Origin: Melastoma dodecandrum
Taxonomy: Eukaryota > Streptophyta > Magnoliopsida > Myrtales > Melastomataceae
Assembly (NCBI GenBank): GCA_029817715.1
Contig: JARUPY010000190.1
Location: 4,278,001-4,342,000 of the forward strand
Length of the DNA stretch: 64,000 nucleotides
Reading direction: 5' to 3'
In this document: positions 49,101 to 62,171 of the stretch, one piece after another
Position numbering within the stretch: position 1 is the first letter of the stretch
Layout of the letters: every line of letters starts with the position of its first letter
Translations under genes and position numbers: made by a program
Notes under the pieces: model-generated
Database searches by the model: none
What the model was told of the DNA's origin: nothing
What the model saw: the letters and a program-made list of their open reading frames with translations, nothing else

Positions 49101-50768
49101 GAAATAGGTTGGTTCGACCAGGTAGATCACTCAAGTGGTGCTATAGGCTCCCGGCTTTCTATCGACGCTGCTTCATTGAAGGCCGTGGTTGGGGATGCCC
49201 TGGGGCTTGTCTTCCAAAACATCGCAACTGGTATTTCAGGGCTAGTCATTGCATTTGCCGCAAATTGGCAGCTAGCTTGTATCGTCCTTTCCATGCTTCC
49301 AGTGCTCGCTGTCAGCGGCTACATTGAACTGAAGTTCATGAAAGGATTTACTGCCGATGCCAAGGTAGCGCCATAACATAAGGTTTATCTTGGTTTATTC
49401 CTGCAAAGCATGATATTGCACTCACTGTCGAAAGAATTTTCCAGAAAAAGTACGAGGAAGCGAGTCAGGTGGCTAGCGATGCGATCGGGAGTATCCGAAC
49501 AATCGCCTCTTTGTGCTTGGAAGGGAAGGTAACGGAAATGTACAAGGAGAAATGCAGGGGTCCCATCCGCACTGGCGTGAGAAGAGGAATGCTAAGTGGG
49601 ATCGGGTTTGGCCTAGCGATGCTGCTGCTCTACTTGGTCTATGCCTGCAGTTTCTACGCAGGTGCCCGCCTTGTCGAGCAAGGCAAGACGACGTTCTCCG
49701 ATGTGTTCCGGGTAAGTCTTCATTCACTAACGAATAAGTGGTAGCTTTCTTCCGTTAGTACTCACCGGTTAACTGTTTCTCTTCTGTTTCAAAGGTTTTC
49801 TTTGCTCTCGCCATTGCATCCCTTGCAATCTCTCAGTCGAGTACTCTGCTCCCTGACTTAACAAAGGCCAAGGTCTCGGCGGCTTCTATATTCGAGATTG
49901 TTGACTCGGAGTCAAAAATTGATCCCAGCAGCGAATCCGGAACCACAATAGATAACTTGAAGGGAGAAATCGAGTTTCGAAATGTCAGTTTCAAGTACCC
50001 ATCTCGACCTGACGTTGTCATACTTAACGATCTCTGTTTGTTGATCAAATGCAACAAGGTACGTTTGATTTTTCGCATTCTGCAGTTTGTTCGAGTAAGG
50101 TTATAGTGCTCTTATTTTCTCGGGTGCAGACCACTGCGATTGTCGGAGAGAGTGGAAGCGGTAAATCGACCGTGATATCCTTGCTCCAGAGATTTTACGA
50201 CCCCAACGTTGGTAACATTCTGGTGGACGGAACTGACATCCGAAAAATTCAATTGAAGTGGTTGCGGCAACAGATGGGATTAGTGAGCCAGGAGCCTGTG
50301 CTGTTCAACGATACAATCCGGGCAAACATAGCTTATGGGAAGGATGGAGAAGCGACCGAAGCGGAGATCATAGCTGCTGCTGAACTGGCCAACGCGCACA
50401 GTTTTATAAGCGGGATGCAAAATGGCTATGACACGGTAGTTGGCGAGCGGGGGATCCAACTCTCTGGGGGCCAGAAGCAGAGGGTGGCAATAGCAAGGGC
50501 GATTGTCAGGTCACCGAGGATGTTGCTGCTGGATGAAGCCACGAGCGCACTTGACACCGAGTCCGAGAGGGTTGTGCAGGAGGCCCTCGACAGAGTTGCG
50601 ATAGGGAGGACCACCGTGGTGATTGCGCACCGGCTGTCCACAATCATGGGTGCGGACTTGATCGCGGTGATGAAGAACGGATCGATCGTCGAGGAAGGGG
50701 ATCATCGGAGCTTGGTGAACATGGATCACGGAGTATATGCTTCAATGGTAGCACTTCATGCAAACTAA
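46167..50768 (+). CDS. ABCB (P-glycoprotein/MDR) transporter, copy 2
   Basis: Tandem paralogue of copy 1; 1255 residues. Exons: 46167-46463, 46561-46615, 46719-46894, 46968-47189, 47261-47499, 47591-48110, 48194-48467, 48550-49364, 49445-49711, 49795-50058, 50130-50768. Exons 2, 3, 4, 5, 7, 9 and 10 have exactly the same lengths as in copy 1. The N-terminus is longer ([20 protein letters not shown]). NBD1: [49 protein letters not shown]2: [49 protein letters not shown]. It looks fully functional. Two membrane domains, each with the usual six predicted helices, alternate with the NBDs. Same ABCB4/11/21 group; auxin or secondary-metabolite transport is inference from relatives. Confidence 0.95.
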
Positions 50769-50899
50769 AAGTTATTTTACAATTCTTCAATATAGCAGCT
50801 ACATTTACTCAATCTTTGCATATCCTACCTCGTCTCACAGCAGAGCCCTAAACTCCTTAACGAACGAGCGGCTGACCGCCAGACCTATACCGAGGCTTT

Positions 50900-52750
50900 T
50901 TAGTCACAGACATCACATATTGTATAACCAAGGCCTTCACAATATGGGCATTTTGTTCCCTCATCCACCCACTCCATGAACTGCAGAGTTTGCAGAAAAA
51001 GGAAATCTCATTGTGAGCGCATCTGCATTAGATAATTAGTTAAAGGGAGATTTTAAGATAGTCAGATACAATCGGATTCACCTGTAGTTCGAGATTCGGT
51101 TCCCTGGTTCCGTCGCATTCTGAAATCATAGAACAGGAAGGCGAGATACAAGCTTAAAATTGACGAAGAAGCATTCCGAGATTGCAACAAACCTATGCAC
51201 ATCAAGCGGCCCACCCCTCTACAAGACATGCATTGCGTGCATTGCTGCCCCTCTGCTTGCTTTTCTCTATTTGGTTTTTACCGTTCACTAGCCTTTCGGG
51301 TTCCTCCCGACGATTTTCACCTACTAGAAAAACTCGCTGCTGAGAGATTTCGACCTCGGAATTGCCCACTTCCCCAATGGTTTGTCGAATCTGTGAAACT
51401 TCGGTTACTGAATCCATTGCAGCTCCATTAGAACCATCCTGAAGTGGTCGTATCAAATCACGAGTACTTCATCAGACAAAGCAACTGAGAAGGTAAGAGT
51501 AATCCTAGTCAAGGGTCCTCAGTTTCTTAACCGGATCTTCTCCCGAACTAGAACTCTCAACCTGCTTCCCGTAAAGAAGCATTTCAAGCATCTCAGAGGT
51601 CATTACTCCATCTTCTTTTGCACCTACAGAAGCCTATACAGCAGCTAAACATTCAGCAACCATGAAAGCTACACGAACTGAACAAAATGTCGATTCATCA
51701 CTCACCTGCCACGTCTTCACAGCACGGTTCGTTCCAGTAGAGAAGCCGGAATAGTCCATGTCTTCCTCTCCCAAGTAAAATCCCGACCTCATCAGTGCTT
51801 CCTTCAATCACAGGCTTACTCAGATTTGCCAGTTTGCAATGTGAAATGATGAAACCAGTCCAAAGACACATCTGCAGAATCTTTGCCCCGGGTTTATCGA
51901 TCACACCCCCTCCTTCACTCGCAAAGATCTTTTCCACGACATTTACATCTCTACGCATTTGTACACGAGACTGAAGCAAATATCACCATACTATATCAGC
52001 ACAAGCATCTCTTACATGAAGACTTGATTCGCAGAAACTCCAGAGAAAACACAGCTACTGCATATTCATCCTAAGAGACAATCTAGCTTTAGCATGACAA
52101 GCAACGAGCCGCAGAGCAATTCCTTTCTGTTTCTCTGCCCAAAATCGAACTGCCTGTTTACGAATTCATAAGAAAACCGAAAGGAGGGCGTACATCGAAA
52201 AGCTTCGGCCTTTATGTGTGGATCAAAAGGGATCTCACCACCACACCTGCAATTCCTTCACATCATCTCCTTCAGCGCCCATCCTCAAAGCCTTACTCCC
52301 TTTACTCTTCTTCTTCGTCTCCTCCGGTTCCTTATTCTCCTACAACACCAACGGCCTCACGCTGACCCCACTCTCCTCGATCACCAGCTTCTCCTCCTCC
52401 AAAAGCCTCACTACTTCCCCACCCTCGACTCTCTACCGCCGCCATCTCCAGCTTCAGCCTCGCTATCTCTTGCAGCAGGACCTCCCTCTCCTGGTTCCAC
52501 CGCCTCTCCCCTTCACCCACCTCCACTCCTCCCTTAGCCACCGCTGTTCCTCCCTTAGCCACCTCTGCTCCTCGAGATTATATTCCGACGACGAAAATTC
52601 GCAACTTGGTAATTAGGGTTCGGATAGGGAGGGCGTGGTTGGAGGGTCGGGGATTTGGAATTGAAAGCGCGGCCGCGGCTCGTGACGGGGGCCGCGCTGC
52701 CCTCGGGCTGCAGTAAAGGAGGCGGCGGAAGCAGCGGAGGCAGAAGACAT
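50900..52750 (-). pseudogene. pTAC5 pseudogene (plastid transcriptionally active 5)
   Basis: pTAC5 is a nuclear-encoded chloroplast protein with a coiled coil, a peptidoglycan-binding-like domain and DnaJ-type CxxCxGxG fingers. Exons in coding order: 52750-52247, 51801-51706, 51633-51532, 51438-51193, 51119-51082, 50980-50900. Recognisable pieces: EEQRWLREEQRWLREE, WNQEREVLLQEIARLKLE, KALRMGAEGDDVKELQ, EALMRSGFYLGEEDMDYSGF with GTNRAVKTWQ, GAKEDGVMTSEMLEM, QQRVFLVGENRREEPERL, CTQCMSCRGVGRLMC, ECDGTREPNLE and FMEWVDEGTKCPYCEGLG. Exon 1 carries a stop after SLSEP, another before ENKEPEE and at least two frameshifts. A further frameshift sits near 51250. Splice sites are all usable, so this is a decayed segmental copy, not a processed one. 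A functional copy presumably lies elsewhere. Confidence 0.88.
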
Positions 52751-55551
<2,801 letters not shown>

Positions 55552-55681
55552 CAGTAGATGTCGATTGTCTCTGTCAAGATGTAAAAATACCATATGACTG
55601 TAGAGAGGGGGGGGGGAACGTGGATAGAAGAACTATTGTGTTCTTGTAATGACTATAAAAAAAGAAATAGTAAAAACTGAA

Positions 55682-55752
55682 TGCACCAGCCGGGAATCGA
55701 ACCCGGGTCTGTACCGTGGCAGGGTACTATTCTACCACTAGACCACTGGTGC
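55682..55752 (-). tRNA. trnG-GCC: tRNA-Gly (GCC anticodon)
   Basis: 71-nt cloverleaf on the minus strand beginning GCACCAGTGGTCTAGTGG. It has A-box TGGTCTAGTGG, anticodon GCC in the loop CTGCCAC and B-box GGTTCGATTCC. The acceptor stem pairs GCACCAG with CTGGTGC, and the discriminator is A. No intron, and no CCA encoded, as expected for a nuclear gene. A run of T follows at the 3' end on the minus strand (weak), suiting Pol III termination. Confidence 0.97.
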
Positions 55753-55815
55753 TTTCTTATTAGGGTTATAATGTTCTAAAATAATAAAATTGTATTAAAG
55801 AACACGTTTGGCGCG

Positions 55816-55816
<1 letters not shown>

Positions 55817-55846
<30 letters not shown>
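55817..55846. repeat. poly-G run (30 nt)
   Basis: Thirty consecutive G just 65 bp from the tRNA gene, preceded by GCGCGC. Exact length uncertain for assembly reasons. Confidence 0.9.
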
Positions 55847-55848
<2 letters not shown>

Positions 55849-56883
55849 CGTAGGCTTGTTAGTTTGGAAAGTGAGCAACTGTAAATATGTGAAGATAATT
55901 GGTAAAATATAAAATATAATATATATTTTTTATATATTTGGTGGAACTCGTCCTGGTTAGGACAGGAGGGGCAGGACATGTCTTGTCTGACTTTGGGACT
56001 TCCCAAACATGTTTGTTTGTAAGCAGTTAGTTACATTACATGTGAACACACATGCCCACATTCCAACTCAACTTCCCCCTCTCATCTTTCTCTTTATTTT
56101 AAGAAACAAATCTAAGGAACCAGTGTGAGGTTGAGGTACATTCAATGTACTTCCATGCCCTACGGACTCTCCCTCGATTCATTCGATCTTATCTATTTTT
56201 CACCCTTCTTTCCACGTTCTACTAATTATATACTTTGTTGTGGGGAGAGTTCATGAAGTTTGGACCAATTGGGGACAAATATTAATGGCCAAAAGGATCT
56301 TTCTACCCGGGGGAAATCCGTATATGTTAAAGGTGTGTGTGTGGTGGGTCGGATAGATCGGAGGGCACATGACTATCAAATCCAAAATGTTTTTCTTGGG
56401 GAAAAATGCATTTACCAAAAAAAACAAGTGAATTTACTTACAGAAGTATCAATTTCGAAATTTACCTTACACCGCGGCCATTCTTAAAATTAAAATTAAG
56501 AAATGACATTTCAATCAAATTGTTAGAGTTCCAAAAACCCAATTGGGAGACCAAATAATAATAAAGAAGGAACAATAATCTCTTTCTCTTTTCTTTGTAA
56601 ATGTCTTCACATGTTGTGTCATGGGTCCTGAATCTTTTGAGTAGTAGCTTCCCACCATGTGCGCCCACTTGAACACACACTTAACTCTTCTCCTTCTTCT
56701 TCATCTTCATCTTCTTCTCCCCTCACATTTCCCATCTCTTCCTCCTCCAAAAGCCTTGGCACCCATAAATTCCCCCTCCCCCCCCTACCCCACTTTGCTT
56801 ATCAAGATAAAGGTGGGTTTTGAGTGGGGGAGGAGGAGGAAGAAGTACTTTGTTCTCAAGTCTTGGAATCTTCTCATTCTCTT
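55847..56883. other. spacer tRNA / small gene
   Basis: About 1 kb. The last 230 bp before the ATG at 56884 are C/T-rich with (CTT)n and (CCCTCC) tracts and look like a promoter plus leader. The rest shows nothing recognisable. Confidence 0.4.
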
Positions 56884-57286
56884 ATGGCTTCTTGGAAGAA
56901 GACAATTGCCACACCATTCAAGAAGGCTGCCACTTTTTTCAACCAGCAGCCAAGGGAGAAGAAGCCTCCTCTTCAACCAGGTTCGTTGGCCCCTTTCTTT
57001 TCAATTCCCTCCACGGACGAGTGATGGTACTCGTATCGGCTTGCTATCGACTACTCGGCCGTTTTCGGGTCATTTTTAGATTACTGGGTTTGGCTTGACA
57101 CATAAATGTTGTCAAATGGGGGTCCCAAACTTTGAGAAAATGGCGTCGTTTCTTGGTATAGGGCATGAGAAGAGTGTGATGGATCTGCATGGAGAAGTGA
57201 TGGCTTGTGCCTATGAAGATGTCCAGGTGATGTGGTCCATCCTTGATAAGACCAAGTCCCCCACTTCTTGCAATATCACCACTTGA
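56884..57286 (+). CDS. small conserved plant protein, function unknown
   Basis: Two exons, 56884-56980 and 57162-57286, join in frame to give 73 residues. The N-terminal basic amphipathic part is MASWKKTIATPFKKAATFF, followed by NQQPREKK. The second exon gives the compact block VMDLHGEVMACAYEDVQVMW, then SILDKTKSPTSCN. I recall similar short proteins in other dicots but no known function. The splice sites (CAG|GTTCGT and GTATAG|GG) are ordinary. The dense matching of both exons to one plausible protein makes the model credible; domain and role cannot be named. Confidence 0.7.
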
Positions 57287-58085
57287 TGCCCCTCCACAAA
57301 ACATACTCCTCCAAATCGGGAAGTGCCCACCAGTCTATAATCATCAACTAACAAACTCGCCTCCCAAACTTGTGTGTCTTTCGAATCCGTTAATCGAATA
57401 TCAAGTCTCTGGGGAATCCCCATGATGCTACTACTTCCAGGAATCGATCCGCGACTATGTTACGCGCGTAGACTCGATCGCGCACGATATGTCCTGTGCT
57501 ATGGTTCTTTGAAAAATCATGGTGAGATTTAGTGGAAGAAATCAAAGGTAATTCTTGTACTGTGTTTGGGAGGGCAAACGACAGTGTTAACTCTCTCCCT
57601 AGTGGCTTGGAATTACAGTTGATTTCTTTTTAATCTTTCTTTTTAGTTGTTGTCGTACTTTGTACACGTGATGAAATGATGATGATGGGTTTTAGATTGC
57701 GACCCTCCAAAAATAAATTTTGAGCATGACCCACATGGTGGAATTTTGGGAAGATTGTTGGGTAGTGGACAAAAGTTTTTCATTGGACCGGATTGGATTG
57801 GATTGGATTGGACAGGACTGGATATGATGTAAGGAATTGAATAGGGGGTGTAATAATTTACCAACTATGAACATTTGGGAATCCTAGGCATATATGTTCC
57901 CAAGCCTGGCTAGTAATTTGGATCACGATTGAGAATGTGATGTGATGCGAAAGAACTGAAGAGAAACAAATCTTTGTTGACAATCAAGCGGAAAGCAGCC
58001 GGAGAGCTTGCGAACAAATCCTCTCACAGATGAAGAACGCTCCAGAGACAAGCAGAAGCGTGCAAACACACACAGGCACTCGCAT
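57287..58085. other. spacer with GGATT repeat
   Basis: Contains a short GGATT/GATTG tandem at about 57787-57815 and otherwise nothing I recognise. The right end is the likely 3' UTR of the broken acidic gene. Confidence 0.5.
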
Positions 58086-59439
58086 TCATTGAACCTTCTC
58101 TTGGAGCCGGGCATCGACGACGATGATCTTCGTGCTTGGCGACCGCCCCACGATCGCCTTCCTCACCTTCCCCAGCGAGCTCTTCACCCTCGACACCATT
58201 TTCCCTGGCTGCTTGCCATTTGCGGCATCCTTGCTAGGCACTGTGATTGTAGTCGATTGTGTATCGACTGGATCACTTTTCTGGCTGACTTCGTGTTCAT
58301 CCTGACTTGCGTGCTCGGATTCATTGATCTCATGAACAATCCTCTCTGCTGAGACATCGGCATTCTCTGGGGGACTAAGCTCCTCCACTTTCCCTGGCAC
58401 CTTGTGTTCAGTACCGATCCCATTCGGTTCACCTTCCGCAGCTTGATCCATTGCAACTAATTCGGATAGTTTGCTTCCAGCTGCAGATGCCTTTTCTGGT
58501 TCCAGGGTCGGAATTTCATATTCGCCTGGATAATCATTGCTGGTTCCATCTGTTGGATCTGCCGCTCGCTCAGTTTCCTTGGCTTCTGTAATCTCGTTTA
58601 CCGCATCTTCCACTATCAACTTCTCTTCGGGTTCGGTTCCTTCTCTCCCATCCTTCATATGTTCTTTTGCACCATAATCACCAGAAGCTTCGCCATCCAC
58701 CAAGGGCGTATCGAAAACTATACTCTCGTTCCCTACATCATCGACCGAAACATTACTTTCAGCTTTACTCCCTACATTTTCTATCTGCTCACTGAAGTAA
58801 TTCTCAGCTGGTGGGTCATTTTCCTTGTCTTGATCAGGATCGTATCCGAATCATTCCTCTGTCTGTTGTTCCTCCGTTTTGCTTTCAACCATAACCGCTG
58901 GAACAGTCTCAGAGTACATCTCGGCATTCCTTTTGTCCTGATATTCTGAGGGCTTCACGACCTCTCCTTCAGATGCTTTAGCTCGGACAGTCTCCTTCAC
59001 TGGATCTTCGATATCGTCATCTTTCATGGATTTCCTCTCCTTGACTTCCATGCATCCGTGCACTTCAATTACTCGCTTCGTGTTCGATTCGTCTTTAAGC
59101 ATTCCATCAGCCGTTTTGTTTGCCTCTTTATTCTCAGCTATCAAGCATGAACGATTTCATCCATAGTCTTCTCATCAGATACAGCATCCGAGGCAGTGTT
59201 CGGCGATGAATCCTCATTTGGCTCCTCTCCTCGAGCTTCGATCGGTTCTTCCATGTTTCCCTCTGCTTTGGCTATTTCAGATTCCACTATTTCAACGGTT
59301 GGTTCAGTAGATTCAGCAAGCAAGTCGCAAAGCCCTCTGCCCTCAGCTCCATCAGCTGCTTCATCCTCAACAACAAACTCATCAACCTCCGGAATCAGGT
59401 CCTTTTCCATCACTTTAGTTTGAACCACTATTTCAGATA
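58086..59439 (-). pseudogene. broken acidic protein gene, 5' truncated
   Basis: Minus-strand coding remnant, very rich in Glu, Asp, Ala, Ser and Val (for example EPEEKLIVEDAVNEITEAKE). It ends in a basic block with SRVKSSLGKVRKAIVGRSPS and IIVVDARLQEKVQ. No family recognised; it resembles the low-complexity acidic proteins plants often carry. It is interrupted by a 1-nt frameshift near 59145 and an in-frame TGA at 58851-58853 (fits CGA to TGA). Its 5' end runs into a repeat starting at 59440. The body around the lesions keeps codon-like composition for more than 1.2 kb. Therefore a truncated pseudogene is more likely than chance. Confidence 0.65.
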
Positions 59440-59570
59440 TGTGGTTGAGGAGTCCCACATCGGGTAAGAAGAGTCTACCCGGCTAATATGTAAGGAGGGA
59501 GGGCACTCCCACCTCTCAGGCTAATATGCACAGTGTGATCCGAACTTAAACCCTAACCTGACATGGCTGT
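59440..59570. repeat. dispersed repeat fragment (LTR-end-like)
   Basis: Starts TGTGGTTGAGGAGTCCCACA and holds two copies of GGCTAATATG around a CTCCCACCTCTCAGG segment, ending near TGTGATCC. I associate this kind of sequence with common plant repeats but cannot name the family. It abuts the truncated end of the acidic gene. Confidence 0.45.
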
Positions 59571-60122
59571 TCTTTTACCATTCTGACGTTAGCCGCTTCC
59601 GTCTAAAAGACTCAGATGACATAGTTGAGCAGGCCATGATGATGTCCAAAAATAAAAAGGGGGGAGGGGGGGAGGTTAGGAAGTGGAACAGTTGAAGCCT
59701 CAAGAAGTGGCATCTTCTTTCCCCACAAGGGTACAATTAGTTGATTAAACAATTGGCTAATTAATCATCTTTCAATAATGTTGGTGTGGCATTATTTTGG
59801 GTGGAATTCTACTGTGGGGAATCTCTTGAGATCAGCATTTTTTGGGTTGCACAAATCATTTAAGCTGTACATAAATATATGATTCAATCTAGACAATGTG
59901 GAGCGTTTCCTTGTGTAATAACAAAAATCATCCTCAAAGTGACAGTGACATCTCACTGTCCGAAACACACAAATTTCATTTTCATTACATCCACCTATTA
60001 ATAATTTGAACAACATCGCCCACCCCACCAAATGTTGATGTCTCATTTCCCATATCCATCACCACCCACTTCCATTGATATCCCTGAGATTCTTTTCTAG
60101 GCAGACAGGTGTTTGTCTGGGA
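59571..60122. other. MYB promoter region
   Basis: About 550 bp upstream of the MYB start with a G-rich run near 59660-59680. No other feature seen. Confidence 0.4.
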
Positions 60123-61461
60123 ATGGGGAGGCATTCCTCCTGCCGTCACAACCAGAAGCTCAGGAAAGGGCTCTGGTCTCCAGAGGAGGATCAGAAGCTC
60201 GCCAGGCATATCACCCTCTACGGCCACGGCTGCTGGAGCTCCGTCCCTAAACTCGCCGGTCGGTACTTTGTTCAGCCCGTACGTGTAGCTTTATGAGGCC
60301 TTGGGACGAAACGGGTGCGACAAGTTTGTCGTTACGTGCAGGGTTGATGAGGTGTGGCAAGAGTTGCAGGCTCAGGTGGATCAATTACTTGAGGCCTGAT
60401 TTGAAGAGGGGGACGTTCTCGCAGCAGGAGGAGGACCTCATCATTGAGTTGCATGCCATTCTCGGGAATCGGTAAGAGTTCTGGTCTTCGCGGCTGTGTT
60501 GTCCGAACAACTCCCATGAAAATTGGAGAAGTTTGGCGAAAGACTGGAATTATTTGCGGGAATTGGTTAGCATTCTTCAGGGACTTGTCTTGAGTTTCTG
60601 GCATTGCTCGTTGTTTGTTTTGCATGTGTTAACGTACTGTTTTGCCTTGGCAGATGGTCTCAGATTGCTTCCCAGTTACCAGGAAGAACAGACAATGAGA
60701 TAAAGAACCTGTGGAACTCCAGCATCAAGAAGAAGCTCATCCTGCGAGGGATCGATCCAAAGACGCACAAGCCGCTTCCCAGGGCCAATATCGAAAGCAA
60801 CACCACCACCCCCGTGTTCTCTTCATCCAGTGACGTGACCAAGAAGTACTCGTCGACAGGATTCTTGTCTTCGACAGTCAACTCCTCCAGCTCAACATCC
60901 CATCAATGCGCCAACATTCCAACTGATCCTTCACCAACCAGGAACTTGTTCCCAAGGCAAGGCAACGGGACCGGCTTGGAGACTGCAAAACTGCCAAGAA
61001 TCTTCCCTTTCCAGGAAGTAAACTATGGACCAACTGGGACAATCCTGTTCCCCCCTGAATCCACCTCAGGGCCATGGTTCCCCCACCAAGGCTACAACCC
61101 ATTCAGGCCTTCCACTTCTGCCAGCGAAAAGTGGTTCTTCACCACGGGAACAACCGGACAGAGGGACGCCGGGCTCCATAATCACAGTACCCCAGAATCA
61201 GAGGATGTGAAGTGGTCAGATTACCTCAACATCCCATACCTCGGCCAGAATCATCAAGAGAAACAACCAACTCTTCCTCACAATCATGGGATGGCATCAG
61301 AAACAAAGTTCATCCCATCAACATATGTGTCATCATTTTCTGTCTCATCCGCCGAGGATGTTGACATTGATGGGAATAACCACGAGCTTACTCCTTCACA
61401 GGCTGCAGATATTTACTGCAAGGACATCAGGAGATTGGCTGCAGCTTATGGAAACTCCTAG
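60123..61461 (+). CDS. R2R3-MYB transcription factor, MYB61/86 type
   Basis: DNA-binding activator of 357 residues, group of MYB50/55/61/86, which acts in secondary wall, lignin and carbon-use control. Exons 60123-60258, 60342-60471, 60654-61461. The N-terminus [20 protein letters not shown] is the group signature. R2 (about residues 14-61) contains the regularly spaced tryptophans in [20 protein letters not shown] and [11 protein letters not shown]3 (67-112) starts [20 protein letters not shown]; its first Trp is Phe as usual, followed by [37 protein letters not shown] follows. The C-terminal half is Ser/Pro/Asn-rich with an acidic segment ([12 protein letters not shown]), a likely activation region. 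Two introns stand at the standard R2R3 positions. Intact. Confidence 0.94.
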
Positions 61462-62171
61462 AGCAATGACCCTGGACTTCTTCATGAAGACATTTCATCG
61501 TGCACATAAACACGAAATAAGAGAGCTTCTCCTTTGTTATGTAAAAGAGAAAACTTTCTTCTTTACCTGTCATTACAGTATCGACTGAATTATTACCTCG
61601 CGCGTTCATGGATACGGCCGATCGGAGCAGGTAGAGAAGACACTGATGCGGATCCATCTAGTATTATATTCTTTCCACGTTTGACAGGCTTGCTAACACA
61701 ACACTTCAATATATGCCTGATGATGTAAGAACTACGGCCATAAATAAATATGTATGCAAACCTTATAGACTATTTCTCATGTGAAATGCATGATTGGGTG
61801 TCATGTAATTCAACTGTTGTCCCTTTCCATGCCAGCAAATGCGAGGTTTTCGACTGTGACATGAACAAGAAGAAGAAGAAGAAGAAAATAGAAGCAGGCT
61901 GGACATTTGACTTCAAATTAAATATGGCAAAAGCACACAGAAATATACTGAAGGGAATGGCATCATCCTGTTGTGTAACAACTATGGAGTATTTGAGTTT
62001 ACGCCGAGTCTAGGCAAATAACTCGTCTCAATAAATAAGTTCGGTTCTCGGATGTGGAGGAGAGGCGCGATGGCATGACCCGAACAGGATTGACCTTAGT
62101 CCTGTCGTAATTATCATAAAGTATACCCATGAGACCTGGGGATGTAATGTGGGAAATGGATGCTGGTTTGG
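61462..62171. other. convergent 3' spacer MYB / pectin acetylesterase
   Basis: About 700 bp with both 3' UTRs, including an AAG run near 61867-61887. No other feature. Confidence 0.5.

Noticed and set aside
50900..52750. pTAC5 as a functional gene
   Set aside because: Stops after SLSEP and before ENKEPEE and frameshifts near 52510, 52430 and 51250 cannot all be removed by splicing.
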